The notes under the pieces are model-generated. The model saw only the letters and a list, made by a program, of their open reading frames with translations. It had not been told where the DNA came from and ran no database searches. The position numbers were made by a program, and so were the translations under genes. 64,000 nucleotides of DNA from Lindgomyces ingoldianus (lineage: Eukaryota > Ascomycota > Dothideomycetes > Pleosporales > Lindgomycetaceae): the NCBI RefSeq assembly GCF_010093535.1, contig NW_022985218.1, positions 52,491 through 116,490 of the forward strand, read 5' to 3'. Below are positions 1-11,341 of this stretch, in pieces; position 1 is the stretch's first letter, and each line of letters opens with the position of its first letter.

Positions 1-69
1 GAGAATAGTGAGATATATCGATCTCCTCACGCGATGCTAACTACATCCCCCAATGTGAGAACATGTTTC

Positions 70-1053
70 TTAGAAAGAGTTGAAAATATTTCCAATGGCT
101 GATAGTCCATTGCCAGCACCGTTGACAAGAACGCCTGGTGCAGCCCACTGATATGCATAATGCGTAACGTAGTCCTGGCTATCCAGCCAAGGAAGAACCT
201 GTTTCAAGAAGTTCTGGATTTGGGCGTCACTTCCACTTGGTGCGAACTCTGTGATCCAGACGGGACGGTTGCCTCCAGCCGCGTGGGCGTCTTGCACGTG
301 CTTCTTAAAGTATGCAATATTTGTAGCGGAGTCATACCTGTCAACTCTAAGTCCAAAGAAAGCCAAGAAAGGGGCGATGGAGAAATATACCAGTGAATAG
401 CAATGAAGTCAATTTTGCAGCCAGTGCAACCTGCCAAGAATTGTTTCAGCCATGGCAAGCCCATGATTGAACCAGTCGTTGCGTCTTTGACGCCGTTGGT
501 AACGGCTGGGGCGCCGAGTTTGAGCTTGTCGCCATATTTGGAAAGAGGCTGCATCCATTTCTTATATGCTGCGATGGTTCCAGCGACGTCTTGCATGCAT
601 GCTCCTCCTTTTCCGGCTCTAGATACGATCAAGTCAGTATTTAGAGGGTTCACATATAATTTTCTGGTCGCCATACCCGCATTGATCGGGTTCGTTAAAG
701 CTCATGGCATGCGTTGTCCCAGCATTGACATATTTCTCCACGTCAGCAGCCCACTTGCTTGTGTGGTCTGCATCCTTGCCCCAAAGCATAGGGACAAATT
801 CTAAGTTCGCGGCACCGGAAGTTGAGCTAGCCCAATTGTACATCCAGGAGACCTTGGAGTTTCCTGTTTTGAACAGCTTGGTAACTTTTGGATCATTGAA
901 TGCAAGACCACGCTTCTTCGCCACGGCTCGGGTCTCGAGGTTATTGGCGTTGGTGTCAATGATATCGGCGGTAAGCGCAGCTGGAGCGGGCATAGGGACG
1001 GCATGGGAGATGGAAGCCAGGCCCAACAGGGCAATTGTAAGGAAGGACTGCAT
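70..1053 (-). CDS. Secreted GH128-type glycoside hydrolase (Asl1-like glucanase)
   Basis: Three exons on the minus strand (1053-677, 618-391, 337-70) with GT-AG introns of 58 and 53 nt give 290 aa. Residues 1-18 form a hydrophobic signal peptide ending SHA, followed by a Pro/Ala stretch, so the protein is probably secreted. The GH128 (Glyco_hydro_cc, alkali-sensitive linkage protein) pattern is clear: an early WMYNW strand, FNEPDQCG with the presumed acid/base Glu near residue 121, IAIHWY at the second splice junction, and WITEFA with the presumed nucleophile Glu near 232. The family hydrolyses beta-1,3-glucan, so a role in wall remodelling or mycoparasitism is inferred. The splice sites were chosen because they join FNEPDQCG to the KGGACMQD strand and IHWY to DSATN in frame. 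Family is confident; exact substrate is not known. Confidence 0.87.
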
Positions 1054-2056
1054 GTTAAATTTGACAAAAGAATGGACGACGGAATGTCAGAGGAGGAACT
1101 GTAAGACCGTTGCCTGAAACTCAACAGTTGAGCGAGTGTATGGAAAGAAAAGCAAGAATGTGAAGAAGCGCTTCTAGAATACCTCCCTGTATAAATATGT
1201 CCGTTTCATAGCTGTAGGAAAGCCATGACGCTGCGGTAGGTTGCCTAATTAGGAAAGCTACGATACATGGGGTCGATAATATGCAGTTTTGATTGGTGTT
1301 AACTCCTTCCCGGTCAACGAAGTCCGGAGAAGTCCGGTGAGACTCTCTCAAAGGAAGCCACCAGGAACCTTGAAACGGACTTGGCTCGCAGTCCTGAATT
1401 CCAACATCGAAAGGTTAAGCTTTCGAGTGATCGTGTTTCGTGAGGGCTTTCGCGCGAGAGCGCAAGGCCGCCAGGCGCAGCATTCTGTTTTCGGTAACTG
1501 AAATCTCCGTCCGGACTTCGCGATACCTCATCCAGTCGACTTGCATGTGAATGCAGAGAAAAGATTGGAGGGTCAGGTGAAGACATGAGGAAACTCGTGC
1601 TAAAGGCATGTTTGCCTTGGGCAGCCTAGTGGAGCGTAAAGGAAGAGTGTGCCGAACCTTAACATAAGAATGGCCGGAGCCCTTAAGCACACTAAGCTTA
1701 TGTGGATGTTTGTCAAACAGAAAGGCAGTCGAGAACATCCGGGCTCTCGAGCCTAGTACCGCCTCAGATGCAAATCGTTCCCTGCTGGGTGAGGCAGTAC
1801 CACGAAGTCTGCGGGAGCACTTGTCCAGCTTTGGTATTCTAGTTAAGTTACGACGAGGAAACATTGCTTGGTAAGGGCTTATAGACAGAGATTAAAGCGA
1901 CAGTGATAGCTGGAGACATTAAACAACGCAGGGAGATCGAAGACGGTCATAGTTGACTAGGAAACGAACGTTCGCTTAGTCAGCGTCTAAATGCTCCTCA
2001 GCATTGCCGTGAATTAGCCTCTTACCACGCCACCATGCCTTCCCAGGTAGGTACCA
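1054..2056. other. Intergenic, upstream of the GH128 gene
   Basis: No coding pattern is convincing on either strand. Open frames here are short and mutually overlapping. The first few hundred bases should contain the GH128 promoter, but I recognise no specific regulatory motif. Confidence 0.5.
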
Positions 2057-2680
2057 ATGCCTACATCATCGCTTCTTGATCTCCCTGGAGAGCTTATAGC
2101 GCTCATAATCGCCCAACTCACATAACCGTCGCATCTCGCCCAAATCGCGCTCCCTTCGAAGCAGCTCCGCCGAATCGTGACACCCTGCATCTACTCTCAT
2201 ATCGCGCTGGACCCTATCATCTGCAGTGACTCCTAGTTCCGAAGCGCTGCTACTACATTCCTACATCGACCTGATCTCTCTCGATACGTAAAACGCCATG
2301 CTTCGATTAGGGGCTATGATGGTACCTTAAGGAGCATGGTCGCCAACCCCATCCTTGCCTTCCAGCTGCCCGCACGGTGATCGAACCCTTCCTTTGAAGC
2401 AACAAAACTTCTAGCGCCTGACGGAAGGAATATAAGGCATGGCTAGACTATGAGCCCAACCCAGCATAGGAGGAGATATTAGTAGTCTTACCCGCAATCA
2501 TACTGTCCAATCTCCACGTCGTACAATGCAACTTAGGCGTAATATTTAGCGCCATTGAAGCGGCAAATAAGCTTTATAGGGTTGTTCAACAAGTCTCTCC
2601 ATCCTTCAGTTTACCAGAGATGCATTTCTTGAAGCTTGATTCCGGGAATATAACGACCATCGTGACAATTTCCAGAATAT
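2057..2680 (+). pseudogene. Decayed F-box protein gene
   Basis: From the ATG at 2057 the frame reads like a fungal F-box protein: LLDLPGELIALIIAQL, a stop, then a segment with LRRIVTPCIYSHIALDP, a second stop, then FLHRPDLSRYVKRHAS. After a frame change the reading continues from about 2473 with VVLPAIILSNLHVVQCNLG and FSAIEAANKLYRVV, and ends at a stop near 2680. These are the usual blocks of fungal F-box/LRR-like proteins (F-box, 'VTPxLYSHIxLD', 'RPDLxRYV', 'LLPNLxxL'). At least two in-frame stops and one frameshift mean it cannot encode a full protein. The family call rests on motif recognition only. Confidence 0.55.
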
Positions 2681-3719
2681 AGTAGCTTTACATCATGGCA
2701 GACAATGATATACCCCATTTTCTACGGACGAAACGAGGGTCAACATGTCTCGTCCACAGGAATGTTACGTCTGTGGAGGACACATGACTCCCAGCTTACT
2801 GAATCATCCTTTTGCCACTGCCTATGCATTGCGACATATCCTACCTGCTTCCGATTTCCATGGTTCTTGCCCCATGCGTCCATTCGAAAATTCTCTGCTT
2901 CAATTGACCTGTCCGGTTTTTTGGAAGCTTTGGCTCAATTTGGCATACAAACACCCAACAGCTGAGGCGTTACCTTAACTGGTTCATACTCCCAATCTTT
3001 AGTCGGCTCTTCAGTGGCATGTTCTATCATTTGCCTTCATTAAACCGATATTCATCAAAGAGTCCTTACTCCCGGAGACATTTAATCATTAGTGCCAGCT
3101 GTAAGCTAAGGCGAATCAATTAAGTGCAAGATCGACCAGGTATTTTCCTTTCCACTATATCCTATAAAAACTTTGGGAAAGAGGCTGTTAGAATCCAAGC
3201 TCAGAATCCAAGCGGTGTGAAGTCCATTCTCCACTGACAACTAGCTCTGACGTGCCAAGAGATCCAAGAGAGCCCGCTGTTCCTTAGTACGGATGAGGAA
3301 CTGATTCCGAACACTGTGTAAGATCAAGTCCTCCTATTCAAGGACGCTGAAATCTTACAGGTTCACGGGGCCTCCCCAAGTCGTCATCATTTTCAAGATC
3401 ATGGGTACGGGTGAGGTGCAAGCCGCCATAGGTGAATAGTCGGAAGGGCAGTTTGGATGAAACCGGGTCGCTCCCGGCATCTGACTACATCCCCACTTCT
3501 TGCCTCATTCCAATAGTCCTATCGAAAGATGCGTCAGCATCATCCAACAAAAGATGACCACGACAACGAACTCTGACAGGAGTGCCTATTAGGCTTACCG
3601 TGCTCCACTGCGTCTAGCATAGGTTTAAATACAGAAGCAAAACTGCGGACCTGCGTGAAATTTCTCACTCGTCTTCTTTTCTAACTCTTACGCTTTGCTT
3701 TTCCTTTACTGTAGTTAAG
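2681..3719. other. Degenerate sequence between F-box relic and nitrilase
   Basis: An open frame at 2745-2978 (+) begins MSRPQECYVCGG, with a CxxC pair. It may be the 3' remains of the F-box gene or chance. Short later pieces such as CKLRRIN near 3090-3120 could also belong to the relic. The nitrilase promoter must lie at the right end. Nothing else is supported. Confidence 0.35.
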
Positions 3720-4830
3720 ATGGTGCGTGTCGCAGTAACCCAACAAGAACCACTTTGGTTCGATCTTGCTGGCGCTGTTGACAAAACATGTCGATTGGTT
3801 GAAGAGGCAGCTAGTAATGGTGCACAATTGATAGCTTTTCCAGAGGTCTGGATCACTGGGTACCCTATGTGGATTTGGTTAGTCCTTCCTAACCCATAAC
3901 GTGATGTACTATCAAAACTCCCTCGTAATTTGGCCCCTTGCTCATCGCCTTGCAGGACTCGTCCAATCGATGCCGAAATGGCCACTCTCTACATCAAGAA
4001 CTCGCTCTCATATGACTCACCGGAGATGCAGAAGATTTGCGATGCAGCGAAACAGGGCAATATTGCCGTCGTCCTAGGCTTCTCCGAGAATGACGGCAAC
4101 TCACTTTACATCGCTCAATGCATCATCTCCGCCACTGGAACTATTCTCATGAAGCGTCGAAAGTTGAAGCCTACTCACATGGAGAGAACGGTCTTCGGCG
4201 ATGCCGGCGGCAAGAGCTTGTTTAATGTCATCGATGTAGATGGAGTCGGCAAAGTTGGTGCTTTGAGCTGCTGGGAACACGCCCAGCCGTTGCTGAAGTA
4301 CCATACCATGAGCCTACGAGAGCAAATCCATGTGGCGGCATGGCCACCGCTGTATCCACATGAGGGAGTAGAAACACATTTCGCAATGAGTGCCGAAGGT
4401 ACAAGCTCATTACCACGACATGGAAGTTCAACGCCTTTAGCCGCTAACCTCTGTAGGCTGCCAAACTCTGTCACAAGCATTCGCTATTGAGTCGGGGACA
4501 TTTGTATTGCACTGCACGTCCATGCTCACGTCTAAAGGCATTGAAGCAATGAAGACATCCGACTCTCCGCTCTTTAGCACGACCGGTGGAGGATATTCTG
4601 CCATCTTTGGTCCAGATGGTAGAAGACTGAGTACGCCCATTCCGCCGGATCAAGAGGGTATTGTGTATGGAGACCTTCCCATGGATCTCATTCTTACTGT
4701 GCGACATTTCGTGGATGCAGTTGGACACTATTCCCGCCCGGAATTACTGTGGTTGGGTGTTGACGGCAGAGAGAAGCCGCATGTGAGGATGGTCGAGAAT
4801 GAGAAGGTAGAGGCTGAGAAAGAAGTCTAG
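3720..4830 (+). CDS. Nitrilase-family carbon-nitrogen hydrolase
   Basis: Three exons (3720-3877, 3956-4398, 4457-4830) with GT-AG introns of 78 and 58 nt give 324 aa. The catalytic triad of the nitrilase superfamily is visible: Glu42 in [10 protein letters not shown], Lys124 in [11 protein letters not shown], and Cys158 in GALSCWEH. The local sequences are those of true nitrilases and arylacetonitrilases rather than amidases. The enzyme should hydrolyse an organic nitrile to the carboxylic acid and ammonia. Fungal relatives include arylacetonitrilase and cyanide hydratase, and I cannot choose among these substrates. The length is slightly short for the family (about 330-370 aa) and nothing in the active site is missing. 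No signal peptide, so cytosolic. It stands alone, with a decayed F-box gene upstream and a GT90 gene downstream. Confidence 0.9.
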
Positions 4831-5466
4831 TTCGTAGAGCTGTGGAAGAAACTCTCTGAGACTGCACTAGAACCTCCTGACCTATAGTAGAGGATCCGCC
4901 CGTCTGGTTTCGATGCTGCAGTTCTTTGAACGAGTTTGCCCAAAAAGACAGAGGTCAGAGCTGGTTGGCTCAAATTACAAAGTCGATTCCGTGCTGTCCA
5001 ACAGCCTTTCAATACTTTCTTGCGTCTCCAAATGAAAACCACTCAATGGATTTCTCAAGTGGGCTGACCTCGTCGCACAGCCCCCTCCTTCTTGAAATCT
5101 CCCCCGCATCCGAACACGCAACCTCATTCTTGCCCGTCGCAAAATAAATATCCCTAAAAATCGTCCCAACGTTCTTGGTTACGCGTTTTGTTAATCCAGC
5201 CACTCCGATTTCTACAATATATTAGATTAGGTGCTCCCAGAAATTCCGAGGTTTCACCAATATAATTATCCCGGTAAGCGAGGGGAATACCGGACCGTGC
5301 AGCATGGTAGATTGTTCTTGGAAAGCTTGTTTCCTTTCGTCAGTGTGCACCTTCTATGGAGTCAGAAATGTGTCGTTGTCTGCTCTGCCTTGTCTTTCTT
5401 CGTGCAGTCTTAGGACATTGTCATTTTCCCGGTTGTGCTTCGTAGCTCTGGCAGGAATGTGACACC
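4831..5466. other. Intergenic between nitrilase and GT90 genes
   Basis: No gene is supported. It holds the nitrilase 3' end and the GT90 promoter. Open frames on both strands are short and lack family resemblance. Confidence 0.5.
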
Positions 5467-6917
5467 ATGACTGCTGTATCGCGATCACTTTTCCGTGTAG
5501 CGATCTTGAGCTTTCTCATTGTCACATTGTGCGCTTTTACGTTCTTTGCGAGGGACATTGGGCGATTCGGGATTCGAGATGGGAAACTACGGGTCCCGTT
5601 CCAGCTTCCAACCTCAGTATCAGCGTCGAAGACAAGGCCATCATTGCCGAAAGATTACTTGGATGTTCTAAGCCTCACCGAAGATCAGTGCAAGATCGCT
5701 TTCCCAGGTCTAATAGATGAGCTCCATGATGCAGTCCTCAGAGGAACATTTACCTTCAACAAGAGTAATCCGGATTACAAAGGCTTAATACAAGGGAGAA
5801 TAAAGGATGGAAAAGTATTTAGTCCTGAAACTACAGTTTTTACGCCTTGCACTGATTCCTTTAGCTTTACATCTTGACTTCATCGCCCGACACTCTCCCC
5901 GAAATCCTTCACCAACGTACCGCCATCCTGCAGCAACTACATCGCGCTATCGTCACATCAACTACCGTAATACCAGATACCCACTTCGCCTTCGTCATCA
6001 ACGATAACCCAAAAGACAACTCTTGGTCTTTCGCCCATCCAAACAAACCAAATACAGACAACACATGGCTCATGCCGCACTTTAGCTTCTGGTCCTGGCC
6101 CTCCCCATTCCTGGGCACTATGGATGATGCTCTTTCCCGAATCTCACATATTGAATCCAGCACGCCTTTCCCCTCTAAAATCGATAAAGCGGTATGGCGC
6201 GGTACCATATGGTTTAATCCCATCGGCAATCCATATTTACGCTCAAAGCTCATCACAACTACGACTGGAAAACATTGGGCCAACATACAAAAGCTAGAAA
6301 AGGACCGGGATGGGGAGATCACGAATTCGTTGAACATTGAAGAGTTTTGCAAATACAAGTATGTTGTGTATACGGAGGGGGTGACGTATAGTGGGCGGTT
6401 AGCATATCATCAAGCATGCGAGAGCGTGCTTTTAATGCCGCCGCTAACATACCTGACACATACAGCGCGGTGGATTAAGCCTGTTGTTGCTGAGGAGATG
6501 ATGGGAACATTTGGCAAGACCCCTGGCTCTGACGAGTCCGAGAAAGTGAATAAGACGACAAAAGGATGGTCACCACCAACAATTCTCCCCACGGTAAAGG
6601 ATTGGAGGGAAGCAAACGCGGTATATGTTGCGAAAGATTGGTCCGATCTCGAATCTACCATCGATTTCCTTCGCACGCACCCTAAGATCGCGGAAACTAT
6701 CGCTAGCAATCAACGGAAGATGACGCATGGAAAAGGATATCTGAGTTCGGCAGCAGAGACGTGCTACTGGCGGGCACTTGTGAAGGGCTGGGCGAGTGTT
6801 GCGGTCCCGGACGGAGAGTGGGGTGATGAGTTGGGTGAGCGGTTCGAGAGTTGGATTATGAAAGAAGTGGTAACGAGAAGAGATGGGACTATTGGGAAGG
6901 TTTGGACAGGAGGCTAA
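5467..6917 (+). CDS. GT90 (CAP10-like) glycosyltransferase, type II membrane protein
   Basis: Two exons (5467-5814, 5865-6917) with one 50-nt GT-AG intron give 466 aa. A single hydrophobic segment near residues 10-28 preceded by Arg suggests a type II Golgi membrane anchor. The C-terminal half has the CAP10/GT90 pattern: DKAVWRGTIWFNP, then KYKYVVYTEGVTYSGRL around residue 280, then YHQACESVLLMPP. This family transfers xylose or related sugars to glycans and includes the Cryptococcus capsule protein Cap10. The acceptor here is unknown. The intron was placed because the frame shifts from IKDGK to LYILTSSPDTLPE exactly at a GTATTT...TTTAG pair. The first ATG is used because it precedes the membrane anchor. 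Confidence 0.87.
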
Positions 6918-7994
6918 ATTGTCATGAGTCAGTGCAGATTCGTGTATATACTTATGTAGATGTCGTGCTGTAAATATTGGCATCTTTTATAATAGTTTCT
7001 GCATCCCACACCAGAACTAGTATATCAATTGAAATGGACCTCTTATAGTTGACAAGGGCAGACAAAGTAAGTTTTACAGAGATGCCTTCATTTACATCAA
7101 GAACCCAAGGCTCTGTCTAGAACGCCCCACTCCTCTCTATTGCTTCCACCGATCAGTTAAATTTCTCACTGTTCATCACCTTCTGTTCAGAAAGCTGGTT
7201 CTCATTCATATTCAGCTTCCTCCTTCCTCCCCCTTCTATCAACCTCTTCCAACAACTCTCCACACTTCGTTTGTAAAAATCTTTAGCATATCCTGCTTGA
7301 AGCCTGGTATATCCTTGTATTTGGCCATCTTTCGATCGTTATCGATGTCGAAACTGCAGTTGATTGCAACAACCCCGTTGATTTTCCGCCTCATTTTGCC
7401 TCCGCTATCTGCATCCTTCGATTATTCACTCTCATCGATTTGAACTATGATATTACCTCGTGGATTAAAAGGCGGCAACAATGAAAAATCTCATTATTTT
7501 CGTCAGGCGGGATGGTAATCTCACCGGCACGGTAGGTCGCTCAGATCTCACAACTTTGGTTCCCCTGCAATCTCTGGCATCGGAAATGTTGAATCTGAAG
7601 CGCGTATGCGAACATTAGTGTTGCCATGCGTCTTAGCGGCATCTGCGGGGGGTGTTGCTCGTTATCTGTAGTTGAAACATGCTAAAGGGCAGAAGAGTCC
7701 TGCTAGTCCCCACCCATGATTAAATGGCGGAGATACACAACGTCTTTTGCTAAATTAGATTTTGTATTAGAACAGATGCTCTTTCTGCAACAAAAATTTG
7801 CGTTAATTAGATCCAGATGACGGCGCGTTTGAGAAGCCTTATGGCTTGGCTGGGTATTTGCGAAAAGTGCAAGGAAGACGAACTGGTCAGAAACCTCATG
7901 AACGACGAGAGTAAGGTCTAATCATAAGGTCTACTCATATCGTATACGTTCCCTGAGAGAAGTATCGGGTTTTAGTAACATCACTGCTAAGGTT
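6918..7994. other. Intergenic, convergent gene ends
   Basis: The region lies between the 3' ends of the GT90 gene and the minus-strand gene that follows. No coding frame with family resemblance was found. Pyrimidine-rich stretches near 7170-7260 carry no recognisable signal. Confidence 0.5.
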
Positions 7995-9719
7995 TTATGG
8001 TCCCATGTTTGACTCAAAGCTCCAATCCTTAATCATCTTTTCCGTCCCAATTTCTTCAGCCAGTTTCTTGAACTTTTCGCAAGCCCTATCATACGCGGCC
8101 TTTTTAAATGCTTCGCGATCTTGTCCAAAGGGTACAAGCATGCAAAACCCTACCGTTAATGTCATATGAGCAACAACCTCTTGATAATGGTCGTTGACAT
8201 GTATGTGGAGGCCAGAGTTGGATAGGAAATCTGGACTGGGTCTACTATTCTCTCCGAGATTTGGTGCAATTGCTACAGAGTTGTTTTCATTCAGCCTTTC
8301 GATCGCTTCCACAGCTACACTCCCATCATTCGAATACCCTAGGTGACTGTCCTGTTCTTGAGATGATGACTTGTGAGGACAGCCGTTCAACTTGACCTGA
8401 TCAACTAAGACAAGCGCATTGACTAAGCCCGTAGTCGACCCTTCAAGTAGCTTCAGTCGCTCTGGGGATTCCCGACCCTCCGGGCCGAGATGGCTGTATT
8501 CGTCAAAATCGATATAGTGGGTAACTACAGCAGCACGCTGTTGGTGCTGTAAGTCTTCATCATTAGACTTCTTGAGTTCTGACTGACGTGAGAGATGTAG
8601 AGATGAAGAGCATTTTGGGTTTCCTGACTCAAGCTGCTTGGATGGACAGTCATTTTTGAACAGTCCTATTTGGTTGATTGGCTCAGCATCCTTGCGATGC
8701 GTCATATCTTGGGATGTACTAGATTACTCTTTGTGCTCTGGGGAGTTGTGACTGGGCATGCTGAGTCGACTGTGATCCTTGAAGTCGAAATTCGGGGCAT
8801 TCTCAGTCTCTCTCTGCCTGGAAGTTCCATTTTCATTCCTTATTCCATTACACCTAGATCGAATCACCAATGGTAGACGAGTGGAGTCCTCTGCATGGAG
8901 GAAACCTGGCTGACTAAGAGGCCCACGGCTGTCTGCTGGCGCCCCTTGTTTCACCAATGTCACTTGCTTTACTTCACATTCCTTAACCTTCTCCTCCTTC
9001 TCAGATGCGTCTACTATGCTGGTTGGCTTGGAAGAATTCCGGCGTGAGCACGTCGTATGTCTGCTATATTGGATGTTGATATATCTTTGGGAAGGTTTCC
9101 GCGTGATATAGCGAGTCCTCCGTAGTTCCGGTCATCATGGAGAAGTGCGTGGTCAGCAGCGAAAGTATTGAGGAAGATTGCGCCGCGACTGCGGCTGCGG
9201 GCTAAGGTATCTAAAGAGTCAGTACGAGCTTAGCAATCAATATCGATTCTTCACTTACGCAAGTGATGATGATTGCCTTTGATCCGACCGCGATCAGATT
9301 TGCTGATATCCGGGCTAGCTGATTTTTCAATACCATCTTCAGGAGGGGCTTGTTTGCCCGGCTCTATTCGAATACGACACGTGTCTCTGGCATTGGGGAC
9401 TCTGGCGATTTTGGTAGTTGTGTGTGGGCTTGCCATCTCTAATGTGTCCACCCGGAGTCTCCTCAGACCAGCTAGAGTATTTACTGGTCAAATTGAGAGT
9501 CTCTGTTCTCTCTTCGGTGGGGTTGTCAAAGCACCTTTCGTTGCCTGAGCTAGCGCCTTGGTCATGCTTATCGACGCTACCCATTGTACCGCCTGATGTG
9601 CCAGTGCCAATTGAAGGCAGTCCGGATATTTCGGAATTGGGGCAGAGAGCAACGTTCTTTTTCATTTCTACAGACATAGTAGTAGTTGTCGGTGTAGTAT
9701 ATGGCTCATAAGTTGACAA
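7995..9719 (-). CDS. Unrecognised multi-exon gene with an in-frame stop
   Basis: I do not recognise the family. A consistent minus-strand model starts at 9719 and uses exons 9719-9485, 9438-9259, 9210-9052 and 9013 onward. Introns are 46, 48 and 38 nt, and the second has a perfect GTAAGT donor. Exon 1 is Thr/Ser-rich; exon 3 reads RSRGAIFLNTFAADHALLH; exon 4 contains an acidic/basic helix (EKEEKVKECEVKQVTLVKQ). The fourth exon reaches TAA at 8726-8724, yet the same frame then stays open for 236 codons (8705-7995) and ends with AYDRACEKFKKLAEEIG. Either the protein ends at 8724 at about 287 aa, or an unseen intron removes the stop, or the gene is mutated. The 38-nt intron is unusually short and may be wrong. 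Confidence 0.5.
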
Positions 9720-10526
9720 GGAACAAGCTAAGACGACGAATGCGGCCTGTTTGTGTTAATAGGTTGAGACCATAGCACAACGTTGGCTATCACAATAATT
9801 CTTATGAATGATGAAGCCTTCTATTTTTTTTTTCGCTTATTGGGGACATTAAAAGAGGTGAAAGAGGCGATCACGTAATAGTAACAATTCTTCCACTTAA
9901 CTAGAAATATTTGGCCATCACAATGGATTTATCGAGTGACTAGAGCAGAGGGAGTATAATGAAGTACGACGAACCCAAGAGGCGCCTTTGTTCTTCTTGC
10001 GTAAAGATGAGTTAGGTAGGTTTCGGGTACTCTGGAACGAGAGCACTTCCTACAAGGCTATAATGTGGTGTATATGGGTGTCGGGAGTTGTAAGTAGGAA
10101 GAGGGGAGATGAATCTAAATATGGTAGAGGGTCGGGGTCACTTTGATCCTTTGATCGAGACTGATATACGTCACGCATTAAGTAGGCACCAGCGGGATAC
10201 TGCCCTGTGGCGATCATTCTCGAAGGGCGGCCAAGAATGAGTACGTTTATTGGCGAGTCAATACCGCTTGGGGCACTTGGAATGGCCGGTGTGTTGAAAT
10301 CACTGAGCAAGGGACACAATGAAACATGCCAGCTCAGCGAGGGTAGAATACGCGAAATTGGAAGTGAAAAGAGGAATGAAAAGAATGTGCTGGTTTTTTT
10401 TTGTGGGTGCCTACTGCGATGCTGGCCTAGGCTGTGCGCTTTCCGGTGCCATAGATAGGTTTAATCGACTCCCTAGCGAGGTAGGAGAGAGCAGTCTTAA
10501 TTGCTCAATGATTGCTACCGGAAAAA
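9720..10526. other. Intergenic
   Basis: No supported gene. It includes the promoter side of the 9719 gene and a T-run at 9822-9832. A minus-strand open frame at 10050-10319 has no recognisable domain. Confidence 0.45.
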
Positions 10527-11015
10527 TTAGCCTGTAGACTCAATGGATGCCAATTCGCACCGACGGTCAGAGTTCCTATACCGCTGGAGCTGCTCTTCAT
10601 GGTTGGACACCTCTTCAGCTAATTTCGCAGCCTTGTCCTCAAACTCCTTGAGCTGGTTATGCATTTCAGATGTCTCTTCGATGACCCTTTCCACTTCCGC
10701 TTCCAGTTGCTATATCGTAGTCGATTTGGTTCTATTTGAGCCACGAAGGGTCTGGCTCGTCGCCTTTTCCTTTATGTGCCATTCTTGTACCTGCCGAATT
10801 TTTCCGTTCTTGATGTCGGCCTCTTTCTCATGGCTCTCCATGAGGAACTTTCGCTGTCCTTCAATTTCCCGAAAGAACTGGGAGTACCGTTTGGACTGCT
10901 CCTCGAGTAAGGCCTTTGTCTACTTAATCTCCACTTTCTCTGCTACCGTGCGGGAGTGCTCGGCCGCAAACATTTCGCGCTCTTTGACTTGTGTTTCCCT
11001 CGCCTCTTCTTAAAA
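10527..11015 (-). pseudogene. Stop-interrupted coiled-coil protein relic
   Basis: On the minus strand one frame reads as a strongly charged coiled coil: EEARETQVKEREMFAAEHSR, then KALLEEQSKRYSQFFREIEG, then QLEAEVERVIEETSEMHNQL and LKEFEDKAAKLAEEV. It ends at a TAA at 10527-10529. TAG codons interrupt it near 10919-10921 and 10708-10710, and further stops lie upstream. Glutamate- and lysine-rich heptads over about 160 codons are unlikely by chance. Both stops are TAG; a CAG-to-TAG change, the direction expected from RIP-type C-to-T mutation, could explain the one before the QLEAEVE segment. The original function is not recognisable. A plus-strand open frame over the same bases (10543-11013) is only its antisense shadow. 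Confidence 0.55.
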
Positions 11016-11317
11016 ACCAATTTAACTACCTTTAACATCGTGTTATAAGTCCACCGCCGCAGCATTCCTATGCGCAGGAGCTCTTCTCCCTTGCAGAAGA
11101 TTCGAATTGATCACGGCGGTATTGTAGCAGGGGATTCTGATGGACATGCTAGATTATGGTTGAAGATAACCCTTGTGTAAGTGGATATGCCCATCAACGC
11201 GAGTGCTACTATCGCTTATCAAGTGGGATGCGTTCCGGAAGACTTAGGAGATGAATCTTCAATCACCGAAATTTTACCTACAGTGTTTCGTTCTGACTCC
11301 TTGACTCCAAATCCAGA
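11016..11317. other. Left flank of hAT element, possibly decayed coding DNA
   Basis: The plus strand around 11095-11180 reads IRIDHGGIVAGDSDGHARLW, which resembles the end of a WD-type repeat but is too short to call. The frame that enters the transposon at 11325 continues in the right flank if the element and one target copy are removed. This is compatible with insertion into a former gene but weak. Confidence 0.3.
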
Positions 11318-11325
11318 GTCGGCGG

Positions 11326-11341
11326 CAGCGTGGCCAACAGT
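11326..11341 (+). repeat. Left terminal inverted repeat of hAT element
   Basis: The sequence CAGCGTGGCCAACAGT is the exact reverse complement of 14158-14173. The adjacent outer 8 bases are duplicated at the other end. Confidence 0.85.

Noticed and set aside
10543..11013. Plus-strand open frame of 156 aa
   Set aside because: It is the antisense of the charged coiled-coil relic; its Ser/Cys-rich text is what antisense of Glu/Lys codons produces.
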